From: Bacteriovorax sp.
Lineage (GTDB): Bacteria > Bdellovibrionota > Bacteriovoracia > Bacteriovoracales > Bacteriovoracaceae
Assembly (NCBI GenBank): GCA_014377485.1
Contig: JACMPM010000126.1
Coordinates: 1 to 64,000, forward strand
Reading direction: 5' to 3'
Length of the DNA stretch: 64,000 nucleotides
Positions 8,286 to 16,311 of the stretch are shown here, piece after piece. The translations under genes were made by a program, and so were the position numbers. Position 1 is the first letter of the stretch. Every line of letters starts with the position of its first letter. The notes under the pieces are model-generated. The model was not told the DNA's origin, searched no databases, and worked only from the letters and a program-made list of their open reading frames with translations.

Positions 8286-9437
8286 TTATCTAGTAAATAT
8301 TTCTTTAGCGATTACTAGTCTTTGAATTTGTGAGGTGCCTTCGTACAGCTGAATGAGTTTGGCGTCTCTCATGATTTTTTCGACGGGATACTCTTTACTA
8401 TATCCATAACCACCATAAATTTGTACTGCATCTGTAGTTATTTGCATACAAGAATCAGCCGCGAAAGCCTTGGCGTATGAAGCCAGTTGAGTGTTTGGTT
8501 GATGATTGTCTAAAAGCCATGCAGCCTTGTGAACCAACAGCCTTGATGCTTCAATTTTCATTGCCATGTCTGCAATCATAAATTGAATAGCTTGATGTTG
8601 AGAAATAGGAACATTGAACTGCACTCTTTCTTTCGCATATTTTACAGCATGATCAAAAGCACATTGAGAACCACCTACCGCAGAAGCAGCAACCATTGGA
8701 CGAGAGTGGTCGAGAGTTTTCATAGCAATGCCCCAACCTTTGTTGAGGCCTCCTATAATATTAGCTTTTGGAACTCTAACATTATTGAATGTGACAGCTC
8801 GAGTATCTGAGCAACGGTGCCCCATTTTATCTTCTTTTTTTCCCAGTTCAATTCCAGGTGTTCCTTTCTCAATAACTACGGCAGTTATACCTTTATGTTT
8901 TAAGGTATGATCTGTTGTTCCGTATAAGAGAAAAAGATCGGCGTATCCAGCGTTAGTAATCCACATTTTGTTACCGTTAATAACAACATCATCGCCATCT
9001 TCTTTTATAGAGGTTTTAATACCACCAGCATCAGAACCATTAGAAGGTTCAGTGAGGCAAAAAGCAGCTATTTTATATTTTTCCGTAAATGGGGTTAGAA
9101 ATCTTTTTTTCTGTTCATCAGTTCCACCAATAACAATTGGAAGTAGAGCAAGATCATTTGCCATAATCGCCGTATTCATTCCCATGCAACCGTAAGCCAA
9201 AGCTTCCGTAATAATCATTGAATCAATGGCACTAAAGCCGTTTCCACCATATTCAACAGGTATGCATGTGTTCACTAATCCAAGCGACCAGGCTTTATCT
9301 AAAATCTCGCGAGGCAGTTCAGCCTTAACATCATATTCGTGAGCTTTCGGCATCATTTCATTGCGAGCAAATTTCATTGCGAGATCTTTGATCTCAATTT
9401 GATCAGGCGTGTAACTAAAGTCCATTAGCAAGTCCAT
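8286..9437 (-). CDS. Acyl-CoA dehydrogenase
   Basis: A 383-aa FAD-dependent enzyme that introduces the alpha-beta double bond of acyl-CoA and donates electrons to ETF. Features are the N-terminal helical domain, AAFCLTEPSNGSDAGGIKT (FAD/substrate loop), KMWITNAGYADLF, and the C-terminal YGGYGYSKEYPVEKIMRDAK then YEGTSQIQR, where the Glu of YEGT is the catalytic base of short/medium-chain enzymes. No clear ribosome-binding site precedes either candidate ATG (codon 1 or codon 5). Chain-length specificity cannot be read from sequence alone. It is the first gene of the operon with etfB-etfA. Confidence 0.93.
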   Translation of the reverse strand: MDLLMDFSYTPDQIEIKDLAMKFARNEMMPKAHEYDVKAELPREILDKAWSLGLVNTCIPVEYGGNGFSAIDSMIITEALAYGCMGMNTAIMANDLALLPIVIGGTDEQKKRFLTPFTEKYKIAAFCLTEPSNGSDAGGIKTSIKEDGDDVVINGNKMWITNAGYADLFLLYGTTDHTLKHKGITAVVIEKGTPGIELGKKEDKMGHRCSDTRAVTFNNVRVPKANIIGGLNKGWGIAMKTLDHSRPMVAASAVGGSQCAFDHAVKYAKERVQFNVPISQHQAIQFMIADMAMKIEASRLLVHKAAWLLDNHQPNTQLASYAKAFAADSCMQITTDAVQIYGGYGYSKEYPVEKIMRDAKLIQLYEGTSQIQRLVIAKEIFTR

Positions 9438-9488
9438 GGTGAGTGGTTGAATATTAAAATTATAATGAGCGAGTGCGACTCAGGTCAA

Positions 9489-9962
9489 TCACGAAAGTGC
9501 TTTTGCCTGATTGTCGAATTGAAATTTAAAAATAAAATTCTCTTTCAGTATTTTAAAACCAGGAAGCTCGGATAAAGGCAGTACAACAAAACTTCGTTCA
9601 AAAAGTCTTGGGTGGGGGATTTGTAAAGATGGACTATCTATTTTTTCCGTTCCCCAAAATAAAATATCTAGATCAATAAGTCTTGGTCCTCTTGGAATCA
9701 ATCGATTTCGGCCTATATTTTTTTCTATTTGAAGTAATAAGGTCATGATCGTTTCTGGATTTTCACAAGGTAAGATAAATTCTAATACTTGATTGTAAAA
9801 GTCGGGTTGATTTAAATAATCAACGGCAGGACTTTCATAAATTCTACTTTCTGCAATTAAGTGGAAGTGCTTTTGCAGCTGAATTTTTGCTTCAAGCAGA
9901 TTTAGCATTCTGTCACCAAGATTAGTTCCAGTGGCTATAAAAATTGAACTGAATACAGGCAT
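9489..9962 (-). CDS. folK: 6-hydroxymethyl-7,8-dihydropterin pyrophosphokinase (HPPK)
   Basis: A 157-aa folate-pathway enzyme that transfers pyrophosphate from ATP to hydroxymethyl-dihydropterin. Motifs seen are IATGTNLGDRMLNLLEA near the start, YLNQPDFYNQVLEF, the metal/ATP signature RGPRLIDLDILFWG and PHPRLFERSFVVLPL. Its ATG overlaps by one base the stop of a small upstream lipoprotein gene (TAATG), suggesting translational coupling. Other folate genes such as folP or folB are not nearby. Confidence 0.95.
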   Translation of the reverse strand: MPVFSSIFIATGTNLGDRMLNLLEAKIQLQKHFHLIAESRIYESPAVDYLNQPDFYNQVLEFILPCENPETIMTLLLQIEKNIGRNRLIPRGPRLIDLDILFWGTEKIDSPSLQIPHPRLFERSFVVLPLSELPGFKILKENFIFKFQFDNQAKALS

Positions 9963-10138
9963 TATTTTTTCTTTTTAGGTGGTTTTTTGGAATTTAATTC
10001 TTCATCGCTTATCGCGCCAGTATAGGATTCTGTATAAGATCGAATCGCGGTATCAGGCGGTTTTAAGGGGTGAGCCTTAACTCCACAACCAGTAATTATA
10101 GAAAGAATGAATAGGTAATTAATAACTTTAGAATTCAA
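9962..10138 (-). CDS. Small lipoprotein, LptM (YifL)-like
   Basis: A 58-aa gene, easily missed because it begins with TTG. A GGTGGA ribosome-binding site lies 7 nt upstream, and an in-frame stop lies two codons before the TTG, so the start is well bounded. The product has a hydrophobic segment ending in the lipobox ITGC (Cys18), then CGVKAHPLKPP, which resembles the CGxKGPLYxPP start of mature LptM/YifL lipoproteins that assist LptD maturation. A Pro/Lys-rich tail (KKPPKKKK) follows. It overlaps the end of the upstream outer-membrane protein gene by 11 bases and folK by one base. The coding evidence is good; the LptM assignment is tentative. Confidence 0.75.
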   Translation of the reverse strand: MNSKVINYLFILSIITGCGVKAHPLKPPDTAIRSYTESYTGAISDEELNSKKPPKKKK

Positions 10139-11168
10139 TAGTTAATCCACCATTTATTATATCTGTTCCAAAATCTGCCCGAACAAACCAGCCAGGAACA
10201 ATACGTTTTAAAATAGTAACACCGAATATAACAGAACTCTTTTTTAGATCTTGAACTAATTGTTTTTCAGTCGCTAATTGTACTGGTGTTAGGGTGCCAG
10301 AGCCATCATCTACGCCTGCACCAGCTGAACTTGCGAGCAAAGTTTGATAGCCAACATAAGGTTGAATATAGCTATAAAAAGGAGCAGCGAAAGTATACTT
10401 GGCTTTGACTTCAATATTAATTAAGCGCGTGTCTAAACCGGTAGAAGGGTAGTCGCGTATGGTATTTGTTCCCAGTCCAGCTTCCGCCCAAATATTATCC
10501 GTTAATTGATAGGCCCAAGCACCATTGATTTGAGTATAATTTTTCTTAGACCCATCAACATCTTGTGCCTGGATTAAGCCGACATTAAGTGAAAGTAGGT
10601 TGTCAGGTTTAATAAGACGTTTACTATTTTCATCAAGAGAGAGGTCGTCTTCATTTCCAGAAAGGGAAGTGGAGTTAAAAAGATCTTCATCGCTTTGAAG
10701 CTTGGAATCATCTTTTTTTCCTTTTCCAGCTTTATCCTTTTCAGGAGTTTTTTCTTTGTTTGTATAATAACTATCATCGCCTTTTAAAACTAAAACTTCT
10801 TTTCCTAGTGCGAGCTGTTTCCATAAAGCCAAGTTATATATTTTGACGATTTTTATACCTGAAAGTTTTTCAGGTGTAGTTTTTGCAACCAAGGCCCTGC
10901 ATACAAGTTTATTAGTTAAGAGTAATGAAATGAAATCACCTTTTGTAAAAGATTGATTTTCATTTGTTATAATAAAAATTTTTTTTGAAGGTGAAATTGT
11001 TTTAATAGTTTCTGAAACGAGAGTAGGTGCTTGTTCACCGTTGACTGGTGAATCTATCCGATCTTCTTCTTCAATATCATCTAAAACATTTTGAGCTCGT
11101 ACAGTACTTACTGATAAAATCAATAACAGACAAAAAAAGACGGGTAATTTAAAACCTTTGAAAATCAT
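10128..11168 (-). CDS. Outer-membrane beta-barrel protein
   Basis: A 346-aa protein with signal peptide (LPVFFCLLLILSVSTVRAQ), an N-terminal soluble region (about 30-135), a charged low-complexity linker (KEKTPEKDKAGKGKKDDSK) and a C-terminal ~160-residue region of alternating amphipathic strands ending GGLTIEF. A terminal Phe is the usual BAM recognition signal. The C-terminal part resembles the outer-membrane beta-barrel family TIGR04565 (OMP_myx_plus) common in myxobacteria and Bdellovibrio. Ligand or function is unknown. It heads a minus-strand run with the small lipoprotein and folK. Confidence 0.75.
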   Translation of the reverse strand: MIFKGFKLPVFFCLLLILSVSTVRAQNVLDDIEEEDRIDSPVNGEQAPTLVSETIKTISPSKKIFIITNENQSFTKGDFISLLLTNKLVCRALVAKTTPEKLSGIKIVKIYNLALWKQLALGKEVLVLKGDDSYYTNKEKTPEKDKAGKGKKDDSKLQSDEDLFNSTSLSGNEDDLSLDENSKRLIKPDNLLSLNVGLIQAQDVDGSKKNYTQINGAWAYQLTDNIWAEAGLGTNTIRDYPSTGLDTRLINIEVKAKYTFAAPFYSYIQPYVGYQTLLASSAGAGVDDGSGTLTPVQLATEKQLVQDLKKSSVIFGVTILKRIVPGWFVRADFGTDIINGGLTIEF

Positions 11169-11287
11169 ACTTTATTTTATAACCCACGGCATATTTGTGT
11201 AAATAGAATAATCGTTGAGAAAAAAAGTTCTATCAAAATTAAACTTTAATAATAAAAATCCGAATAATTAGATAGGGAGTATCCTGT

Positions 11288-12061
11288 ATGGTAAAAATAA
11301 TTTTGATAATTTCATTCATTTTCATGCTAAATTCTTGCAGTTTTCCAAATTTAAATAAGGAGGCTGTAACCTCTAAGCCTGAAGAATTAGAATTCACGGT
11401 AGATACTTTTGGGGAACCATCTCCGACCGAAATCAAAGTTGAAGAACAAAAAATTGTTAAAACAAAAATACCTGATGAAATTTCGCAAGTAGAAAGTGTG
11501 ACTGAAAAGCCTGTAGAAGCAATCGAACCCCGGCCGGAAGAACTGAGAATGGTGTTCAGTACAGATGAGGGTAAAGAAAAAGCCATGGTGATTCCAGAAG
11601 AGCCTAAGTTTAAAGATTATCAGAAAGTGACATCGCCTGAAGTTACACCAATCAAAATAACAGAATCGCGAGCTTCTTTGCTAGGAAGACAAGAACATTA
11701 TCATGTTCAAAAAGGCGACACTCTAATGATGGTTGCTTTTAAAATCTATGGTGACTACCGCAAATGGAAAGATTTGAAAGAGTGGAATAATGATAAGCTA
11801 AAATCAAAAATGGGCCCTGGTGTTGTATTAAAATATTTTGTACCTGAACAGAGCTTTGGCTGGCAACCGAGCGGATTGCCATATATGGTAAAAACGGGTG
11901 ATACACTTCAAATTGTATCAATGGATAAATATGGTACGACAAAAAAATGGAAAAACATTTATGAGAATAACCGTCCACTTATTCGTGACCCAAACCTAAT
12001 TTTTGCAGGTTTCACAATTTATTATGTACCTGTCCGCGATATTGCGTCTGAGCATAAATAG
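11288..12061 (+). CDS. LysM-domain lipoprotein
   Basis: A 257-aa lipoprotein with hydrophobic leader and lipobox LNSC (Cys17). A long acidic, Pro/Glu-rich spacer (about 20-130) is followed by two LysM modules, each with the xxGDT signature: HYHVQKGDTLMMVAFKIYGD at about 137 and MVKTGDTLQIVSMDKYGTTK at about 200. LysM binds N-acetylglucosamine in peptidoglycan, so the protein probably bridges outer membrane and wall. AGGGAG lies about 10 bases before ATG. It ends before a strong hairpin that also forms the leader of the next gene. Confidence 0.88.
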   Translation: MVKIILIISFIFMLNSCSFPNLNKEAVTSKPEELEFTVDTFGEPSPTEIKVEEQKIVKTKIPDEISQVESVTEKPVEAIEPRPEELRMVFSTDEGKEKAMVIPEEPKFKDYQKVTSPEVTPIKITESRASLLGRQEHYHVQKGDTLMMVAFKIYGDYRKWKDLKEWNNDKLKSKMGPGVVLKYFVPEQSFGWQPSGLPYMVKTGDTLQIVSMDKYGTTKKWKNIYENNRPLIRDPNLIFAGFTIYYVPVRDIASEHK

Positions 12062-12093
12062 ACTATAATAAAATTTAAATAGGATTTTATACG

Positions 12094-12119
12094 GCCCTTG
12101 ATTTCAAGGGCTATTTTTT
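12094..12119 (+). terminator. Terminator/attenuator hairpin merged with next gene's leader
   Basis: A perfect 8-bp stem GCCCTTGA-TT-TCAAGGGC is followed by TATTTTTT, and the ATG of the next gene begins directly after the T-run at 12120. The only plausible ribosome-binding sequence for that gene (AAGGG) is inside the 3' arm of the stem. The hairpin would therefore terminate upstream transcription or hide the site on read-through transcripts. Confidence 0.85.
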
Positions 12120-12887
12120 ATGAAAGAATCACTTATTATTATTTTATTTATTATAGTCTCTTGTAGTTCTTCAGATAAGAAGTTTTTAGACTACTCTCTT
12201 CTCGGCGAACCTACAGATCGAGATTATATAGAGCATTTAGCGTCCATCGGGGCGGACTATTTAGCAAATGATGAAACTCATGAAATTAAATTAAAAACTG
12301 AATCTATTCAATTTCTTGATCAGATTTATGAACGTATTGTAACCAATAACCAACTGTTGTTCACACATGAATTCAAACCAAGTTTTCATATCATCTTAAA
12401 CAAAACACCTTTTATATTTTCGCTTCCTCATTCGCAATTTTTTTTATCCAGCGGTTTAATAGAAAAACATTTAAAGAGTGAAGAACTCTTTGTAGCTGCC
12501 TTAACTGCGGAAATTCTAAAAAGTAATCGGAATATCTACGAAAAAAGAATTATGATTCCGTTAGGTTTCTACAGCACTGAAAAAATGATTCAACTGACGA
12601 GATTGAAACAAGAAATGAAATTTCAAATCAATGAATGGACTTATATTGTGCTTAAACGTTCGGGCTATGACCCCACTGCTTTTCTCAATTGGATTCAAGT
12701 CCAAAACAGAAACACATTAGATTTTTCGCTTTATCTAGGTGACGCAATAGGTATCTCAAAAGAAGAACATTTTTTTAAGAACTTCATGACCAAGCAAGGA
12801 GCTGTCGGCCTGGAAAAGAAAATCAATGAAGCCAATTCATCTAAATCCTTTTATAAACTCTTAAATAATATCGCGAGTAACAAATGA
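12120..12887 (+). CDS. M48-peptidase-like lipoprotein lacking the zinc motif
   Basis: A 255-aa lipoprotein (leader MKESLIIILFIIVSC, lipobox Cys15). The middle resembles the periplasmic M48 metallopeptidases (BepA/LoiP group): FSLPHSQFFLSSGLIEKHL is followed by EELFVAALTAEILKSNR, where active relatives have an HExxH helix (here TAEILKS). Further on, QINEWTYIVLKRSGYDPTAF matches the usual ExxxD-to-GYDP segment. The zinc-binding histidines are absent, so it is probably a non-catalytic relative. Its stop codon overlaps the amgK ATG (ATGA), placing it in an operon with amgK-murU and suggesting an envelope or wall-recycling role, which is inference. Confidence 0.75.
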   Translation: MKESLIIILFIIVSCSSSDKKFLDYSLLGEPTDRDYIEHLASIGADYLANDETHEIKLKTESIQFLDQIYERIVTNNQLLFTHEFKPSFHIILNKTPFIFSLPHSQFFLSSGLIEKHLKSEELFVAALTAEILKSNRNIYEKRIMIPLGFYSTEKMIQLTRLKQEMKFQINEWTYIVLKRSGYDPTAFLNWIQVQNRNTLDFSLYLGDAIGISKEEHFFKNFMTKQGAVGLEKKINEANSSKSFYKLLNNIASNK

Positions 12888-13918
12888 AGCCAGAGCAATC
12901 AGAACGTATCCTTGTAGAAGAACTTTTTAAAAAAACTATCAGCAAAAACCTTCTTAGCGATGATATAATAGAAAACATTGAGAAACTAACAGGTGATGCT
13001 TCAACTAGGAAGTATTATCGAATTTGGACGTCTAGCACTTCGTATGTTGTCTGCCTGGATAATCCAACAATCGATCCAAATGATGAACCAACGTTTTTAA
13101 AACTTCAACGAGTTCTTCATGCGGAAAACGTAAGAGTTCCACTAATTTTTGATAAGGACCTTGGAACTGGATATATTCTCGAAGAAGACTTGGGCGATGA
13201 TACATTTTTAAAAGATATTGCTCAAATTTCAACGAAAGATGAAGAATTTGATTATTACAAAAGGGCAATAGACCTGATGGCAACAATACATAATGTCGAT
13301 ACTGCTAAATATAAAGATGAAAGTTTTACAAAATTAGCTTTTGACACAGAAAAACTTTTTGGTGAAATGGAGTTTTCTAAAAAATATTTTTTAAAAATGT
13401 ATTTAGGATTAGATGTTACAACATCTGGGGTAGATGCTCTTTATAAAAGACTCTATGATATGTGCTATATGCTCTCAAATGAGCCTCGAGTCTTGGTTCA
13501 TCGCGATTATCATTCAAGAAATCTTATGATTATAAATGGTGAACAAGTTGTGATCGATTTTCAAGATGCTCGAATGGGAACTCCTCTTTACGACTTAGTG
13601 TCCCTGCTTGAAGATTGTTATTACCTGCTAGACAATGCCAATAAGGATAAATTAATTAAATATTACTTCAATGAATATTTTAAAAAAATTGACCCTGCTA
13701 AATCGTTTGAGCAATTTATGTATATTTACGACATGATGACAATACAAAGAGTTTTTAAAGCTATAGGCAGTTTTGCCTATATATATGCTGACCGAAAAGA
13801 TTTACGTTACGTGAAATATATTGGCTACGCTTTTGAGAAAGTTAGAGCGGTTATGCTCTCTCATGAAGATTTTTCTAAAGAAAGAAAAATTCTTTCAAGC
13901 TTATATTATGCAAATTGA
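12884..13918 (+). CDS. amgK: N-acetylmuramate/N-acetylglucosamine anomeric kinase, AmgK-like
   Basis: A 344-aa aminoglycoside-phosphotransferase-fold kinase. The catalytic loop is HRDYHSRNLM (His206-Arg-Asp208) and the DFG-equivalent is VVIDFQDARMGTPLYDL. This FQDAxxGxPxYDL signature is characteristic of AmgK rather than antibiotic kinases. AmgK phosphorylates MurNAc (and GlcNAc) at C1; MurU then converts MurNAc-1-P to UDP-MurNAc, bypassing de novo synthesis. The directly overlapping downstream gene is MurU-like, which strongly supports the assignment. The ATG overlaps the upstream stop by 4 bases. Confidence 0.88.
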   Translation: MKPEQSERILVEELFKKTISKNLLSDDIIENIEKLTGDASTRKYYRIWTSSTSYVVCLDNPTIDPNDEPTFLKLQRVLHAENVRVPLIFDKDLGTGYILEEDLGDDTFLKDIAQISTKDEEFDYYKRAIDLMATIHNVDTAKYKDESFTKLAFDTEKLFGEMEFSKKYFLKMYLGLDVTTSGVDALYKRLYDMCYMLSNEPRVLVHRDYHSRNLMIINGEQVVIDFQDARMGTPLYDLVSLLEDCYYLLDNANKDKLIKYYFNEYFKKIDPAKSFEQFMYIYDMMTIQRVFKAIGSFAYIYADRKDLRYVKYIGYAFEKVRAVMLSHEDFSKERKILSSLYYAN

Positions 13919-14774
13919 TTTCGCCTTAATTTTAAGTGCAGGTTTGGGGACTCGTATGGGAGAAATTGGAAAAAAAATTCCCAAAGTTCTATGGCCAATT
14001 TATTTTAAAAAAATGCTAGAACTTCAAATTCGTTATTGTGAAGACTTAAATATTAAAAATATCTATATAAATACTCATTTTCTACACGATGAAATTATAC
14101 ACTTCCTAAGTGAGGCAAAACTATCCGATAGAGTTACTGTTTTACATGAAGACCCTTTGTTGGATTCGGGTGGTGCCATTCACAATGTGGCTTCTAGACC
14201 AGAAATTAACTATAACGGAAATTTACTTTTGGTTAATGGAGACCAGTTTCTCTTTTTTAATAATAAGTATTGGGATGAAGCCAAAGCGAGAATTGCTTCC
14301 AGTCGTGCAGTTTTGTTTGGGATTAAAGTAGATAAGCAGGCAACATATAACGAAACAGTTGTAGAAAAAAATCAGTTGGTGGAAATAAAAAAAAACATCG
14401 ACAAAAAAAATGAATATGTGACTTATTCCGGATTAGGACTTTTAAATCTGAGCGGCTTGAAGCCGGTTGCTGGTATTTCTCAGTTTTTTGAAACGGTCGC
14501 AAATTATAAAAAAGAAAGAGTAGATCTAATTACACCAGATGTTTTTGAATATTGGGATTTTGGTACAGCAGAAATTTATACAAAAAATGTTTTTAAACTC
14601 AAGTTACCGCAGGCGAAAGAAAGTCTGATGGACCTTTTCTTAAAGAAGCATTCAGCTTATATTGGCAGAAAAGAGCTTTTTATAGATACTAAAAAAAATT
14701 CTTTAGACTTGGAATGTTTAGGACAATTTGCGACTGACTCTATACATGCCGATGGAATTTTTCAAAAAATTTAA
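13908..14774 (+). CDS. murU: MurNAc-alpha-1-phosphate uridylyltransferase, MurU-like
   Basis: A 288-aa nucleotidyltransferase. The ATG at 13908 overlaps amgK by 11 bases and places the nucleotide-binding signature LILSAGLGTRMGE at residues 6-18. An ORF from farther upstream would be entirely inside amgK and is rejected. Other motifs are KIPKVLWPI (the lysine after the signature), DSGGAIHNVA, LLVNGDQFLF (metal Asp) and TYSGLGLLNLSG. Together with AmgK it completes the recycling route from MurNAc to UDP-MurNAc in the cytosol. The 3' end overlaps the convergent ferredoxin gene by 4 bases. Confidence 0.88.
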   Translation: MQIDFALILSAGLGTRMGEIGKKIPKVLWPIYFKKMLELQIRYCEDLNIKNIYINTHFLHDEIIHFLSEAKLSDRVTVLHEDPLLDSGGAIHNVASRPEINYNGNLLLVNGDQFLFFNNKYWDEAKARIASSRAVLFGIKVDKQATYNETVVEKNQLVEIKKNIDKKNEYVTYSGLGLLNLSGLKPVAGISQFFETVANYKKERVDLITPDVFEYWDFGTAEIYTKNVFKLKLPQAKESLMDLFLKKHSAYIGRKELFIDTKKNSLDLECLGQFATDSIHADGIFQKI

Positions 14775-14974
14775 AATATCTTTTTCTTAGTATCTTCTGT
14801 GATAAGTTTTATACAATCAACGGGGCACACCTCAAGGCAAGCATTGCATAAAGTACATGACCAGGTCTCAACAATATAATCATTGCCATTTTTTAAAATA
14901 GCATTTTCAGGACAAATTAATTTGCAATTATCGCAAGAAATACAAAGTGTGTTTATTTCCAAGTATGGTATCAT
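14771..14974 (-). CDS. 2[4Fe-4S] ferredoxin
   Basis: A small bacterial ferredoxin with two CxxCxxCxxxCP motifs: CISCDNCKLICP and CTLCNACLEVCP. Starting at ATG 14974 gives a normal 67-aa ferredoxin. ATG at 15091 or 15046 would add a non-ferredoxin N-terminus and overlap the start of the divergent PilZ gene. The preferred start has only a weak AAAGAA site, so a longer protein cannot be excluded. It transfers electrons in the cytosol; no redox partner is adjacent. Confidence 0.8.
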   Translation of the reverse strand: MIPYLEINTLCISCDNCKLICPENAILKNGNDYIVETWSCTLCNACLEVCPVDCIKLITEDTKKKIF

Positions 14975-15016
14975 TTCTTTTATATTAGCAAGTTCAGACC
15001 TTCTGAGTATATAGGC

Positions 15017-15733
15017 ATGAAAATCCTCAAACGAAATTATGGCCATCGCAATCTTATTCTTTTTTTGCTGTTGTCGCTTGTCTATCTCCAAGCGATTTAC
15101 TCTTTATCGATTGGACATTCCCTTTTTTCTCTAATAAGTTTCCGCTCTTTTTTTATAAGTCATTACTTGATTCTACTTCTCACATTGATCACTGGCTTTA
15201 TGGTGATGAAAATCAAAAAGTATTCCGAAATAATGCTTTTAATTTGCCTGATTATTATAGTCGGAAAAAACTTTTTTCTTCTCTCTGATAGTTTCAATAA
15301 ACTCACTTTAGTGTTGAATTTTATCTATTTAGTTTTCGCTTTTTACTTCTTTATTACCTGGGAGCTTGAAGTTGGCCTTGCGTCTTTTAACCCCAGGTTT
15401 TCAACACATGACCTGGAAAAAGAGTCTCGATTTAAGCTCAGAGCCAGAATCTGTTTAAACGAGGAAGGCTCTGATGGGATCGAAGCTATTATTACCAATA
15501 TTGACGAAGGTAGTTGCTTTTTATTACTTCCAAAAGAAGCTAATTTTGAATTAAATTCATCTAAAAAATATTTAATTGAATCAGTCTATGAAGGTGTTCA
15601 TTTTAAGCATAATGCACGCTTGGTATCGTCTTATGGACAAGGAATTGGCCTTGTCTTTGAAGATTATCCCGATGCACGAGTATCTTGGTCGGAGCTATAC
15701 AAAGTTTGCCTAGAAAGAGGAATAGTGGGTTAA
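15017..15733 (+). CDS. Membrane protein with C-terminal PilZ domain
   Basis: A 238-aa protein. Four hydrophobic helices occupy the first ~125 residues (for example LILFLLLSLVYLQAIY and IMLLICLIIIVGKNFFLL). The cytosolic C-terminal domain starts near ESRFKLRARICLN and has the PilZ pattern (N-I-D-E-G-S-C-F in place of the usual DxSxxG, then GIGLVFEDYP). PilZ domains usually bind cyclic di-GMP through RxxxR and DxSxxG; the first motif is approximate (SRFKLRARI) and the second is altered, so binding is uncertain. The divergent ferredoxin gene shares its upstream region. Confidence 0.75.
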   Translation: MKILKRNYGHRNLILFLLLSLVYLQAIYSLSIGHSLFSLISFRSFFISHYLILLLTLITGFMVMKIKKYSEIMLLICLIIIVGKNFFLLSDSFNKLTLVLNFIYLVFAFYFFITWELEVGLASFNPRFSTHDLEKESRFKLRARICLNEEGSDGIEAIITNIDEGSCFLLLPKEANFELNSSKKYLIESVYEGVHFKHNARLVSSYGQGIGLVFEDYPDARVSWSELYKVCLERGIVG

Positions 15734-15772
15734 AAGCTCATCTAAAAACCAAAGCTGTCCGATAAAACTCAC

Positions 15773-16276
15773 ATGAGTAATGAAGACACATTAATTTCAA
15801 AACTTATCGAAGAAACCTGTACTGAATCTGTTGAAAAAGATCAACCGAACACCAGCATAGATCTTCGAAAGTACTTTGAGAAACGACTTAATCAAGTAGA
15901 TTTTAATTCTATTAGTGATTATCTCGACCAACATCATTTAAGCCATCAAGCACTTATTTTTGAAACTCATTCTGGTTGTTACCGGTTGAATTTCAAACAA
16001 TCTATCTTAGATTTTCCTTCGAATTGGTCCATCTTTAAAGAAATTAGTAGCTCAGATCTTTTATACGTTGATCAGTCTCTCGATCAAGACTTTCTTTTGG
16101 ATATTTTTGCTGAACTTTGCGGTAGTTTTCAAAACATAGCTCTAGTTAAAGAAAATCAGGAAATTCAATTGGTTTTTCTTCCAGATGAAGAGTCTCGTGA
16201 TCATGTAAAATGGATGAAGGAGTATTTCGAAAAGAAGAATATTAGCACCGGTAACGAAGAGAAAATTGCAGCCTGA
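15773..16276 (+). CDS. Unknown cytosolic protein
   Basis: A 167-aa acidic protein without signal peptide, membrane helix or recognised motif. It follows the PilZ membrane protein by 39 bp on the same strand and may share its transcript. Coding is supported by length, codon use like its neighbours, and tight spacing. Confidence 0.65.
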   Translation: MSNEDTLISKLIEETCTESVEKDQPNTSIDLRKYFEKRLNQVDFNSISDYLDQHHLSHQALIFETHSGCYRLNFKQSILDFPSNWSIFKEISSSDLLYVDQSLDQDFLLDIFAELCGSFQNIALVKENQEIQLVFLPDEESRDHVKWMKEYFEKKNISTGNEEKIAA

Positions 16277-16311
16277 AGACTTTTTATCATCTCCAGGCCG
16301 AATAAATCGAA

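Noticed and set aside
13821-13907. Longer N-terminus for MurU
   Set aside because: The extra 29 codons lie wholly in another frame of amgK and precede the conserved MurU start; ATG at 13908 fits the family.
14975-15091. N-terminal extension of the ferredoxin at 14771-14974
   Set aside because: It would overlap the first codons of the divergent PilZ gene and adds sequence unlike ferredoxins. It remains possible but is less likely.
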